DNA of 64,000 nt from Paracoccus fontiphilus. Its GTDB lineage: Bacteria > Pseudomonadota > Alphaproteobacteria > Rhodobacterales > Rhodobacteraceae. Below are positions 19,112 through 27,400 of the stretch, piece by piece. Below the pieces are notes generated by a model. The model made no database searches. It had not been told where the DNA came from and saw nothing but the letters and a program-made list of their open reading frames with translations. Position 1 is the stretch's first letter. Each line of letters starts with the position of its first letter. The translations under genes and the position numbers were made by a program. The stretch is taken from assembly GCF_017356265.1 (NCBI RefSeq), contig NZ_JAFNAW010000004.1:56406-120405 (forward strand). Reading direction: 5' to 3'.

Positions 19112-20044
19112 ATGGCCCTGACGCTTTCGCTGAACACCAACCCGCTGGTCAACCGCTTCGCCGATCCCGACGACCTGATCGACACCGTGGCCCGCGACCT
19201 GCGCATCCGCGACCTGCAACTGACGCATGAATTCATCAACCCAAGCTGGCCCGCCCCGGTGATCCGCCGCCTGACGCGGCAGATGGGGGCGGCGCTGGAC
19301 CGCACCGGGGTGCGCGTGACCAGCGGCATGACCGGGCCTTACGGGCGGCTGAACCACTTCGGCCACCCCGACCGCGACGTGCGGCGCTATTACGTGGACT
19401 GGTTCAAGACCTTCGCCGACATCATCGGCGATCTGGGCGGGCAGTCGGTCGGCACGCAGTTCGCGATCTTCACCTATCGGGATTACGATAACCCGCAGCG
19501 GCGCGAGGCGCTGATCCAGACCGCCATCGACTGCTGGGCCGAGGTCGCGGACCACGCCAAGGCGGCGGGCCTGTCCTATGTCTTCTGGGAACCGATGAGC
19601 GTGGGGCGCGAGTTCGGCGAAACCATCGCCGCCTGCATGGACTTGCAGGACCGGTTGACGGCGGCGAACATGGCGGTGCCGATGTGGATGATGGCCGACA
19701 TCGACCATGGCGACGTGACCAGCCCCAATCCCGACGACACCGACCCCTATGCCTGGGCGCGCGCGGTGCCGAAGGTCAGCCCGATCATCCACATCAAGCA
19801 GTCGATGATGGACAAGTCGGGCCACCGCCCCTTCACCGCCGAATACAACGCCAAGGGCGCCATCCAGCCCGAACCGCTGCTGGCGGCATTCGCCGAGGGC
19901 GGCGCCGTGGACAACGAGATTTGCCTGGAACTGTCCTTCAAGGAACGGGAACCCAACGACCGTCAGGTGATCGCCCAGATCGCCGAAAGCGTGGCCTTCT
20001 GGGCGCCGCATATCGACAGCGGCGCGGACAAGCTGAGGGTCTGA
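19112..20044 (+). CDS. eryC: D-erythrulose 1-phosphate 3-epimerase (EryC, xylose-isomerase-like TIM barrel)
   Basis: 310 residues of the AP-endonuclease-2/xylose-isomerase-like barrel superfamily. Acidic and histidine metal-ligand candidates occur in LQLTHEFINPSW, YVFWEPMSVGREFGE and MMADIDHGDV. In Brucella, EryC was shown to interconvert D- and L-erythrulose 1-phosphate (tetrulose-4-phosphate racemase). Order and fold match that case. The ATG at 19112 is taken as start; a GTG at 19103, overlapping the eryB stop, is an alternative that adds three residues. Confidence 0.86.
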   Translation: MALTLSLNTNPLVNRFADPDDLIDTVARDLRIRDLQLTHEFINPSWPAPVIRRLTRQMGAALDRTGVRVTSGMTGPYGRLNHFGHPDRDVRRYYVDWFKTFADIIGDLGGQSVGTQFAIFTYRDYDNPQRREALIQTAIDCWAEVADHAKAAGLSYVFWEPMSVGREFGETIAACMDLQDRLTAANMAVPMWMMADIDHGDVTSPNPDDTDPYAWARAVPKVSPIIHIKQSMMDKSGHRPFTAEYNAKGAIQPEPLLAAFAEGGAVDNEICLELSFKEREPNDRQVIAQIAESVAFWAPHIDSGADKLRV

Positions 20045-21189
20045 TGCAGCCCTTCGCCTTCGCCACCGCCACCGAGATCCTGTTCGGCAGGGGGCAGGCG
20101 GCCCAAGCCGCCGCCAGGGTGGCCGGCTTGGGGAAACGGGTGCTTCTGGTCTATGGCCGCGACGCCGGGCGGGCCCACTGGCTGACCGATGCGCTGGCGG
20201 GGCAGGGCTGCGCGGTGACGGGTTTTTCGGTCCCGAGAGAGCCGGACGTGGCCTTGATCAAGGAGGGCATCGACGCGGCCGATGATGCCCAAGTCGTCGC
20301 GGCCGTGGGGGGCGGCGCGGTGATCGACGCGGGCAAGGCCATCGCGGCGCTTGTCCCCGCGACCCGTCCCCTGCTGGATCACCTGGAGGTCGTGGGGCAG
20401 GGTCTGCCGCTGGACAATCCGCCGCTGCCTTTTGTCGCCCTTCCCACCACGGCGGGCACCGGGGCCGAGGTCACGCGCAACGCCGTGATCGGCGTTCCGG
20501 AACACCGCCGCAAGGTCAGCCTGCGCGACGCCCGGATGCTGCCGCGCCTTGCCATCGTCGATCCGGCGCTGACCGACGGCTGTCCGCGCGCGGTGACGCT
20601 GGCCTCGGGGTTGGACGCCGTCACCCAGGTGATCGAGCCTTACGTCTGCACCCGCGCCAATCCCATGACCGATGCGCTCTGCCGCGACGCGATCCCGCGC
20701 GGGCTTGCGGCGCTGCGGCGGCTGATGGAGGATGAGGATGCCGAGGCTCGCGACGACATGGCCTGGGTATCCCTCTGCGGCGGGCTGGCGCTTGCCAATG
20801 CGGGCTTGGGCGCGGTCCATGGCCTTGCCGGACCGCTGGGCGGGCTGACCGGCGCCCCGCACGGCGCGATCTGCGGGGCGCTGCTGCCCCATGTGCTGGA
20901 GACGAACCGCCGCGCCGCCACCGACCCTGCCGCGGTCGAGCGCCTGGACCAGGTCGCCCGCTGGATCGGCGCGGCCTTCGACACGCCCTTCGCCTCGATG
21001 CCCGAGGCAACCCGCGCCCTGGCTGACTGGTCGCATCGCGCGGGCCTGCCCGCCCTGTCGGCCCTGGGCGTCGGACCCGAGGCGCAGGCTGCTGCGGCGG
21101 ATGCAGCCGCCACGTCATCGTCGATGAAGGCCAACCCGGCGGCGCTGACCCCGAACGACCTTCGGCGCATCATGGAGGAGGCGGGCTGA
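20044..21189 (+). CDS. Iron-type alcohol dehydrogenase embedded in the ery operon
   Basis: 381 residues of the group III (iron-containing) alcohol dehydrogenase family, with NAD motif GGGAVIDAGKAIAAL and PTTAGTGAEVTRNAVI. The metal-site positions read D191, Q195, H259 and H273. The spacing equals that of FucO-type enzymes, but glutamine replaces the first histidine, so metal choice or activity may differ. Both ends are coupled by TGATG overlaps, to eryC upstream and eryD downstream. The classical Brucella/Rhizobium eryABCD operon, as I remember it, lacks such a gene. The substrate is unknown; a second C4 polyol, erythrulose or an aldehyde by-product are possibilities. Confidence 0.85.
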   Translation: MQPFAFATATEILFGRGQAAQAAARVAGLGKRVLLVYGRDAGRAHWLTDALAGQGCAVTGFSVPREPDVALIKEGIDAADDAQVVAAVGGGAVIDAGKAIAALVPATRPLLDHLEVVGQGLPLDNPPLPFVALPTTAGTGAEVTRNAVIGVPEHRRKVSLRDARMLPRLAIVDPALTDGCPRAVTLASGLDAVTQVIEPYVCTRANPMTDALCRDAIPRGLAALRRLMEDEDAEARDDMAWVSLCGGLALANAGLGAVHGLAGPLGGLTGAPHGAICGALLPHVLETNRRAATDPAAVERLDQVARWIGAAFDTPFASMPEATRALADWSHRAGLPALSALGVGPEAQAAAADAAATSSSMKANPAALTPNDLRRIMEEAG

Positions 21190-22139
21190 TGGCGCGGCGC
21201 GCAGGGATCGACCCGGAACAAAGCCTCGCCATCCGCGCGGCCTGGCTGCATTACGCGGGCGGGCTGACGCAGGCGGCGGTCGCCAAGCGGCTGGGCGTCA
21301 CCGGCGTCAAGGCGCACCGGCTGATCGCGCGCGCCGTGGCCGAGGGCGTCGTCAAGGTCTCCATCGACGGCGAGATCGTCGAATGCGCGCTGCTGGAGGA
21401 TCGGCTGTGCGGACGCTACGGCCTGGCCTTCTGCGAGGTCGCCCCCGACCTGGGCGAGGAAGGGCTGCCGTTGCGCGCGCTTGGCCTTGCGGGCGCAAGC
21501 TTCCTGCGCCGCGAGATCGAGCGCGGCGAGCATCGCGTCATCGGCCTGGGCCATGGGCGCACGCTGGCCGCCGCGGTCGAGCAATTGCCGCGCTTCGATG
21601 CCAACGGCACGCATTTCGTGTCGCTGCTGGGCGGGCTGACGCGCAACTATTCGGCCAACCGGCATGACGTGATGCACAGGCTGGCCGAAAAGACGGGCGC
21701 GCAGGCCTATGTGCTGCCGGTGCCCTTTTTTGCGAACTCGGGGATGGATCGCGCGGTGCTGCTGGCGCAGCCGGGCGTGGCCGAGATCTTCGACCTGGCG
21801 AACGGTGCGGGGCTGAAGTTCGTGGGCATGGGCACGGTCGATCCCGGCGCGCAGCTTGTTGCCTCCGGCATGATCGAACCGCGCGAGATCGACGAAATCC
21901 GCGCAGCCGGCGGCGTGGGCGAGATGATGGGCCATTTCTTCGATGCCGATGGCCGGGTTCTGGACACGACGCTCAGCACGCGAACGCTGTCGGCCGCCCT
22001 TGATGAACCGGGCGACAGCCGCACCGTGCTGATCGCAGGCGGCGCCGACAAGGTCGAGGCGATCCGCGCCGCCCTGAACAGCGGACGGCTGCGGGGGCTG
22101 ATCACGGACGAGATCACGGCGCGCGCCCTGGCCGGATAG
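21189..22139 (+). CDS. eryD: SorC-family sugar-binding transcriptional regulator EryD
   Basis: 316 residues. The N-terminal helix-turn-helix (about residues 25-55, GGLTQAAVAKRLGVTGVKAH then RLI) is followed by the sugar-phosphate-binding SorC domain (VIGLGHGRTLAAAVEQL, FVSLLGGLTRNYS, ITDEITARAL). In Brucella, EryD represses the ery operon and is released by erythritol. The start overlaps the adh stop (TGATG), so the repressor is made with the enzymes it controls. The likely operator is in the 15626-16009 gap. Confidence 0.9.
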   Translation: MARRAGIDPEQSLAIRAAWLHYAGGLTQAAVAKRLGVTGVKAHRLIARAVAEGVVKVSIDGEIVECALLEDRLCGRYGLAFCEVAPDLGEEGLPLRALGLAGASFLRREIERGEHRVIGLGHGRTLAAAVEQLPRFDANGTHFVSLLGGLTRNYSANRHDVMHRLAEKTGAQAYVLPVPFFANSGMDRAVLLAQPGVAEIFDLANGAGLKFVGMGTVDPGAQLVASGMIEPREIDEIRAAGGVGEMMGHFFDADGRVLDTTLSTRTLSAALDEPGDSRTVLIAGGADKVEAIRAALNSGRLRGLITDEITARALAG

Positions 22140-22152
22140 CCGGAACGGAAAA

Positions 22153-22175
22153 CGGGTCGGGCAAGGCCCGACCCG
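22153..22175. terminator. Hairpin terminator candidate between eryD and tkt
   Basis: Perfect 10-bp stem CGGGTCGGGC-AAG-GCCCGACCCG in the 83-base gap between convergent eryD and tkt. No clear T-run, so its efficiency is uncertain. Confidence 0.6.
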
Positions 22176-22222
22176 GTCGCTGTCGCTGGACCCCGCGCGC
22201 GGCTTGCGCGCGCAGGTATCGC

Positions 22223-24253
22223 TTACTTGCCCGTCAGCGCCTTGGCGCGGGCGATGATGGCGTCGGTGGTGATGCCGAACTCCTGATACAGCCGGTCGAT
22301 GGGGGCCGAAGCGCCGAACCCGTTCATGCCGATCACGTCGTCTTCCGAGGCGACATAGCGCGTCCAGCCGAACTTGCCCGCGGCTTCGACCGCAATGCGC
22401 GGCGCGTCGCCCAGGGTGGCCTTGCGATAGTCCTCGGGCTGCGCGTCGAACAGTTCCCACGAGGGCATGGACACGACGGCGACGTTCAGGCCGTCGGCGT
22501 GCAGGGCCTCGGCTGCCTGCACGGCAAGCTGCACCTCGGTCCCGGTGGCGATCAGGGTCACGTCGCGGCCCTCGCCGAACTGTCGGATGACATAGGCGCC
22601 CTTGGCGGTCAGGTTCTCGTCGCCCGCCTCAAGGCGCAGTTGCGGCACGTCCTGGCGCGACAGGGCCAGCAGCGAGGGCACATGGCGGTTGCGGATCGCG
22701 ATGTCCCAGGCTTCCAGCGTTTCGACCGTGTCGGCGGGACGCAGCACCGTCAGGTTCGGGATGGCGCGCAGGCTTGCCAGATGCTCGATCGGCTGGTGGG
22801 TCGGGCCGTCCTCGCCCAGGCCGATGCTGTCATGGGTCATCACGAAGATCGTGCCGACCCCCATCAGCGCCGATAGGCGGATCGCGTTGCGGGCATAGTC
22901 CGAGAACACCAGGAACGTCCCGCCATAGGCGATGAAGCCGCCATGCAGGTTGATGCCGTTCATCGCGGCGCACATGCCGAATTCGCGCACGCCATAGCCG
23001 ATATAGCGGCCCGGTGCCTGGCGCGTGTACTGGCTGTCCACGGCCTTCACGCGGGTCAGGTTCGACCCGGTTAGGTCGGCGGACCCGCCGATCATCTCGG
23101 GTAGGGCGGCGGTCAGCGGCTCCAGCGCCATCTGGCTGGCCTTGCGGGTCGCGGCCTTCTTCGGCTCCGCGAACAGCGCGTCGCGCGCGGCCTTCAGCGC
23201 GGCCTCGTAACCCTCGGGCAGCTCGCCCGACTGGCGGCGGTTGAACTCGGCCTGGATCTCGGCGGACTTGCCCGCAAGCCGGGCTTCCCAGGCCTCGCGG
23301 TCCTTGGCGCCGCGTGTGCCGATCTGCTGCCACTCGGCCGCCAGATCGTCGGGGATGACGAAAGGCTCATGCGCCCAGCCGATGGCCTCGCGGGTCAGCG
23401 CGGCCTCGTCCTTGCCCAAGGGCGAGCCGTGGACCGAGTAGGTGCCCGCCTTGTTGGGCGAACCGAAGCCGATCACCGTCTTCATCGCGATCAGCGAGGG
23501 CTTGCCGGTTTCCGCCTTGGCCGCTGCAATCGCCGCATCCAGCGCCTTGCCGTCATGGCCGTCGCATTTCTGCACATGCCAGCCGCAGGCTTCGAACCGC
23601 GCCGGGACATCCTCGGAAAAGCTGATCGAGGTCGGGCCGTCGATGGTGATGTCATTGTCGTCGTACAGCACGATCATCTTGCCCAGGCCCAGGTGGCCCG
23701 CAAGGCTGATCGCCTCTTGCCCGATGCCTTCCTGCAGGCAGCCGTCGCCCACGAAGACATAGGTGTGGTGATCGACCAGATCGTCGCCGAACTCGGCCGC
23801 AAGCGCGCGTTCCGCCAGCGCCATGCCGACGGCGGTGGCGATGCCCTGGCCCAGCGGGCCGGTGGTCGTCTCGATCCCCTTGGCATGGCCGTACTCCGGG
23901 TGGCCCGCCGTGATCGAACCCCACTGGCGGAAGTTCCGCACCTGCTCCAGCGTCATGTCCTCATAGCCGGTCAGGTGCAGAAGCGCATATTGCAGCATCG
24001 AGGCATGGCCGTTCGACAGCACGAAGCGGTCGCGGTCCGGCCAGTCGGGGTTTTTCGCGTCAAACTTCAGGTGGTTGCGGAACAGCACCGTGGCCGCGTC
24101 CGCCATACCCATCGGGGCGCCGGGGTGGCCGGAATTCGCCGCGTTCACCGCGTCGATGGCCAGCGCGCGGATGCAGTTGGCCAGCGCGAAGTTCTGCGGG
24201 TCCAGTTCGGCCTTGGCGGCGATCTTGGGGTCTTTGGGCGAATCTAGGGGCAT
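22223..24253 (-). CDS. tkt: Transketolase
   Basis: 676 residues from the ATG at 24253 (MPLDSPKDPK), preceded by GGAGG; an extension to 24316 has no ribosome-binding site. The thiamine diphosphate motif GDGCLQEG, the substrate-binding region SGHPGAPMGMAD and the C-terminal DSIGLGEDGPTHQP are all intact. It transfers ketol units between pentose, tetrose, heptose and hexose phosphates, and so directly consumes erythrose 4-phosphate, the product of the ery pathway. It diverges from eryR across an operator-like repeat array, which argues for shared control. Confidence 0.96.
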   Translation of the reverse strand: MPLDSPKDPKIAAKAELDPQNFALANCIRALAIDAVNAANSGHPGAPMGMADAATVLFRNHLKFDAKNPDWPDRDRFVLSNGHASMLQYALLHLTGYEDMTLEQVRNFRQWGSITAGHPEYGHAKGIETTTGPLGQGIATAVGMALAERALAAEFGDDLVDHHTYVFVGDGCLQEGIGQEAISLAGHLGLGKMIVLYDDNDITIDGPTSISFSEDVPARFEACGWHVQKCDGHDGKALDAAIAAAKAETGKPSLIAMKTVIGFGSPNKAGTYSVHGSPLGKDEAALTREAIGWAHEPFVIPDDLAAEWQQIGTRGAKDREAWEARLAGKSAEIQAEFNRRQSGELPEGYEAALKAARDALFAEPKKAATRKASQMALEPLTAALPEMIGGSADLTGSNLTRVKAVDSQYTRQAPGRYIGYGVREFGMCAAMNGINLHGGFIAYGGTFLVFSDYARNAIRLSALMGVGTIFVMTHDSIGLGEDGPTHQPIEHLASLRAIPNLTVLRPADTVETLEAWDIAIRNRHVPSLLALSRQDVPQLRLEAGDENLTAKGAYVIRQFGEGRDVTLIATGTEVQLAVQAAEALHADGLNVAVVSMPSWELFDAQPEDYRKATLGDAPRIAVEAAGKFGWTRYVASEDDVIGMNGFGASAPIDRLYQEFGITTDAIIARAKALTGK

Positions 24254-24300
24254 TTGGTCCTCCGACGGGTTTGGGGGTGCATACCCCGGACCGCTAGCGA

Positions 24301-24353
24301 TCACAACAATAATCACAAACTGCCATCACAAAGTCACAAAAATGATGTTGTGA
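24301..24353. promoter_or_regulatory. TCACAA repeat array, probable EryR/DeoR operator between tkt and eryR
   Basis: Four direct TCACAA hexamers (24301, 24313, 24326, 24334) and one inverted TTGTGA (24348-24353) fall within 53 bases between the divergent starts of tkt (24253) and eryR (24399). The patch is strikingly AT-rich for this genome. DeoR/GlpR-family repressors bind repeated short sites near their own promoters, so EryR is the obvious ligand. Spacings of 12, 13 and 8 bases put three hexamers roughly one helical turn apart. Confidence 0.7.
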
Positions 24354-24398
24354 TTTTTGCTGACGGTGTTACAAACCGTGGCAACCGAGGAGGTACGG

Positions 24399-25163
24399 GT
24401 GAAGCGCGAGGAACGCAGGCAGGCGATCATGGATCTTCTGGTGGGCGCGCGTGCCGTGGATCTGGACGATCTGGCCGACCGTTTCGCCGTGTCGCGCATG
24501 ACCATCCACCGCGACCTGGACGACCTGGAACAGGCGGGCGTGCTGCGCAAGGTGCGCGGAGGCGCGACCATCGAGGCGGGGACGCAGTTTGAAAGCGACT
24601 TCCGCATCCGCGCCTTGCAGGACAGCGATGCCAAGACCCGCATGGCACGCGCGGCGCTGGAGATGGTCGAACCGGGCATGACGGTCATGGTCAACGACGG
24701 CTCCATGGCGGCACTTCTGGGCGCCAGCCTGACCGACAAGGCCCCCTTGACCGTCATCACCAACAACGCCGCCGTGATCGAGCGGCTGAAGGACGCGCCC
24801 CGCGTGACCCTCATCGCGTTGGGCGGCACCTACAGCGCCAAGTTCAACGGCTTCTTCGGCGTCGTGACCGAGGATGCACTGTCGCGGCTGCGCGCCGACT
24901 TGGCCTTCATCTCGACCCCTGCCGTGGCCGGGCTGCGGGCCTTTCACATGGACGACGCGGCGGTCCGCGCCAAGCGCGCGATGATCGCCAGTGCCGACCG
25001 GGCCGTGCTGCTGGTCAACCACACCCGCTTCGGCCGGTCGGCGCTGCACGCGCTGGCGGACCTGACCGACTTCGACGCCATCATCACCGATGCCGTACCG
25101 GCCCCCGAGGATCGCGCCGCGATCGACCGGGCCGGGCTGCGGCTGACCATTGCAAGGGACTAA
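24399..25163 (+). CDS. eryR: DeoR-family transcriptional regulator EryR
   Basis: 254 residues from GTG at 24399, chosen because GAGGAGG lies 5 bases upstream and the protein then begins VKREERRQAIMDLL, the standard DeoR start. Helix-turn-helix at about residues 20-42 (LDDLADRFAVSRMTIHRDLD); C-terminal sugar-phosphate sensor domain (MVNDGSMAALLG, VITNNAAVIERL). In Rhizobium an eryR-tpiB-rpiB operon is known, the same order as here. It likely represses both its own operon and the divergent tkt. Confidence 0.88.
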   Translation: MKREERRQAIMDLLVGARAVDLDDLADRFAVSRMTIHRDLDDLEQAGVLRKVRGGATIEAGTQFESDFRIRALQDSDAKTRMARAALEMVEPGMTVMVNDGSMAALLGASLTDKAPLTVITNNAAVIERLKDAPRVTLIALGGTYSAKFNGFFGVVTEDALSRLRADLAFISTPAVAGLRAFHMDDAAVRAKRAMIASADRAVLLVNHTRFGRSALHALADLTDFDAIITDAVPAPEDRAAIDRAGLRLTIARD

Positions 25164-25175
25164 TTGGGGACTGAC

Positions 25176-25937
25176 ATGAGCGATTTCTGGATCGGCACAA
25201 GCTGGAAGATGAACAAGACGCTGGCCGAGGCGCGCGTCTTCGCCGAAGGGCTGGCAGCAGTGGACGCCGACCGCGACCCGCGCATCCAGCGCTTCGTGAT
25301 CCCGCCCTTCACCGCCGTCCGGCAGGTCAAGGAATGGCTGGCGGACACATCGGTCAAGGTCGGCGCGCAGAACATGCATTGGGCGGACGAGGGCGCCTGG
25401 ACGGGCGAGGTCTCGCCGGTGATGCTCAAGGACTGCAACCTCGACATCGTGGAACTGGGGCATTCCGAACGCCGCGAGCATTTCGGAGAGACGGACGAGA
25501 CCGTGGGCCTCAAGACCGAGGCCGCCGTCCGCCACGGCCTGATCCCGCTGATCTGCATCGGCGAGACGCTGGCCGAACGCGAGGGGGGGCGCGCGCAGGA
25601 CGTGCTGGAAACGCAGGTGCGCGGCGCGCTGTCCAAGCTGTCGGGCGACCAGAAGACCGCCGAGATCCTGCTGGCCTACGAACCCGTCTGGGCCATTGGT
25701 GCGAACGGCATCCCCGCGTCGGCGGACTACGCCGATGCGCGGCAGGCCGAGATCATCGCGGTGGCGCAGAACGTGCTGGGTCGTCGCGTGCCCTGCCTTT
25801 ACGGCGGCTCGGTCAATCCGGGCAACTGCGAGGAACTGATCCAATGCCCGCACATCGACGGGCTGTTCATCGGCCGCTCCGCCTGGAACGTGGACGGCTA
25901 TCTTGACATCCTGGCGCGTTGCAGCGCCGTCATCTGA
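25176..25937 (+). CDS. eryH: L-erythrulose 1-phosphate isomerase EryH (TpiA2, TIM-like)
   Basis: 253 residues with the triose-phosphate isomerase fold. Lysine K11, histidine H96 (GHSERR) and glutamate E169 (YEPVWAIG) are present, but the asparagine of the canonical Asn-Trp-Lys is serine (SWKMNK). This is consistent with the tetrulose-phosphate isomerase role shown for Brucella TpiA2, which converts L-erythrulose 1-phosphate to D-erythrulose 4-phosphate. The ATG at 25176 follows GGGGA. It lies between eryR and rpiB as in rhizobia. Confidence 0.88.
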   Translation: MSDFWIGTSWKMNKTLAEARVFAEGLAAVDADRDPRIQRFVIPPFTAVRQVKEWLADTSVKVGAQNMHWADEGAWTGEVSPVMLKDCNLDIVELGHSERREHFGETDETVGLKTEAAVRHGLIPLICIGETLAEREGGRAQDVLETQVRGALSKLSGDQKTAEILLAYEPVWAIGANGIPASADYADARQAEIIAVAQNVLGRRVPCLYGGSVNPGNCEELIQCPHIDGLFIGRSAWNVDGYLDILARCSAVI

Positions 25938-25950
25938 AGGAGAGAACATC

Positions 25951-26412
25951 ATGAAACTGGCAATCGCAGGCGACAGCGCGGGTGAAGGTCTGGCGAAAAC
26001 CCTGGCCGACCACCTGAAAGGCAAATACGAGGTTGCGGAAATCAGCCGCACCGACGAAGGTCCGGATGCCTTCTATGCCAACCTGTCCGATCGGGTGGCA
26101 AGCCAGGTCAAGGACGGCACCTATGACCGCGCCATCCTGGTCTGCGGCACTGGCATCGGCGTCTGCATCGCGGCCAACAAGGTGCCGGGCATCCGCGCCG
26201 CGCTGACCCACGACACCTATTCCGCCGAACGCGCCGCGCTGTCGAACGACGCGCAGATCATCACCATGGGCGCCCGCGTGATCGGGCCGGAACTGGCCAA
26301 GGCCATTGCCGACAAGTGGCTGGCCGAGACAGAAAACTTCGACAAGGCCGGTAAATCCGCAGGCAACGTGAACGCCATCGACGCGGTCGATGCGAAATAC
26401 AACAAGGCCTGA
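25951..26412 (+). CDS. eryI: D-erythrulose 4-phosphate isomerase EryI (RpiB family)
   Basis: 153 residues of the RpiB/LacAB isomerase family. The N-terminus [20 protein letters not shown] holds the sugar-binding loop. The catalytic cysteine lies in [15 protein letters not shown], followed by GIRAALTHD. In Brucella the corresponding RpiB (EryI) makes D-erythrose 4-phosphate, the last step of the pathway; family members also act on ribose 5-phosphate, allose 6-phosphate or galactose 6-phosphate. AAGGAGA precedes the ATG; fbp follows after one base. Confidence 0.88.
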   Translation: MKLAIAGDSAGEGLAKTLADHLKGKYEVAEISRTDEGPDAFYANLSDRVASQVKDGTYDRAILVCGTGIGVCIAANKVPGIRAALTHDTYSAERAALSNDAQIITMGARVIGPELAKAIADKWLAETENFDKAGKSAGNVNAIDAVDAKYNKA

Positions 26413-26413
26413 C

Positions 26414-27394
26414 ATGCTGAAACTGCCGAACGACGGCCCGGCCACGGGCCGCCTTCTGTCGCAGGTGCTGGCGGGGGATGGCCCTGCCGCCATCGTCCGC
26501 GCCATCGCCGAAGCCCAGCCGCCCTTGATGGAACGCCTCGGCGCGGGTCGGTTGCACGGCGACCCGACCGAGATCGTCGGCGTCAACGACACCGGCGACA
26601 AGCAGAAGGCGCTGGATGTCGGCGCGCATCATCACATGATCGCCGTGCTGCGCGACGCGGGCGTGCGCCAGGTGCTGTCCGAGGAAGCCGAGGCGGTGAT
26701 CGAGCTGAATCCCGACGGGGACTGGGACGTGGCGATGGACCCCATCGACGGGTCCGGCAGCATCGGCATCGGTGCGCCGCTGGGGATGCTGTTCAGCATC
26801 ATGCCCGCCGCGCCCGAGGGCTTCCTGCGCACCGGCGAATGCGTGGTCGCGGCGGGATACGCCTCCTTCGGCCATTCGATGGACTTCGGCTGGTCGCTGG
26901 GCGACGGCACCCACATCGCCGGCTGGGACGCCGAAGCCGGCGAGTTCCGCATGGTGCGCGAGAACGTCACGCTGAAGCCCGCCGCCTCGACCATCGCCTA
27001 CAATGCGTCCAACGAACGCCACTGGGCGCGGGGCCTGCAAGCCTGGGTCGCCGACCTGCGCGCGGGCCGGGACGGGCCGCTGGGCAAGAACTACAACATG
27101 CGCTGGCTGGCCGCCGCCGTGGGCGAGTTGCACCGCATCCTGCTGAACGGCGGGGCGTTCCTCTATCCCGCCGACAACCGCCCCGGATACCGGAACGGCA
27201 AGCTGCGGCTGGTCTACGAGGCCATGCCCATCGCCTTTCTGGTCGAACAGGCGGGCGGTCTTGCTTCGGACGGCACGCAGCCCATCCGTTATCGCAAACC
27301 GTTAGCGGTACACGACATGACGCCCCTGATATTCGGCGCTAAGGACGAGGTCGAGACGATCCTCGGCTATCTGGCCGAACCCAGCAAAGGATAA
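26414..27394 (+). CDS. fbp: Divergent class I sugar bisphosphatase (fructose/sedoheptulose-bisphosphatase-like)
   Basis: 326 residues of the class I fructose-1,6-bisphosphatase family (GELHRILLNGGAFLYPADNR, GKLRLVYEAMPIAFLVEQAG). The metal/phosphate loop reads DPIDGSGSI (from D109) where most family members have DPLDGSSNI, so two substrate-loop residues are changed. Class I enzymes of autotrophs often accept sedoheptulose 1,7-bisphosphate. Brucella grows on erythritol without fructose bisphosphatase, so its presence here points to another use, such as the sedoheptulose-bisphosphate route. It is co-transcribed with eryR-eryH-eryI and fba. Confidence 0.85.
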   Translation: MLKLPNDGPATGRLLSQVLAGDGPAAIVRAIAEAQPPLMERLGAGRLHGDPTEIVGVNDTGDKQKALDVGAHHHMIAVLRDAGVRQVLSEEAEAVIELNPDGDWDVAMDPIDGSGSIGIGAPLGMLFSIMPAAPEGFLRTGECVVAAGYASFGHSMDFGWSLGDGTHIAGWDAEAGEFRMVRENVTLKPAASTIAYNASNERHWARGLQAWVADLRAGRDGPLGKNYNMRWLAAAVGELHRILLNGGAFLYPADNRPGYRNGKLRLVYEAMPIAFLVEQAGGLASDGTQPIRYRKPLAVHDMTPLIFGAKDEVETILGYLAEPSKG

Positions 27395-27400
27395 GACCCC

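Noticed and set aside
20044..21189. Maleylacetate reductase
   Set aside because: The same family fold, but there are no aromatic degradation genes nearby and the context is polyol metabolism.
26414..27394. GlpX-type (class II) fructose bisphosphatase
   Set aside because: The motifs (GELHRILLNGG, GKLRLVYEAMP) are those of class I enzymes, not of GlpX.
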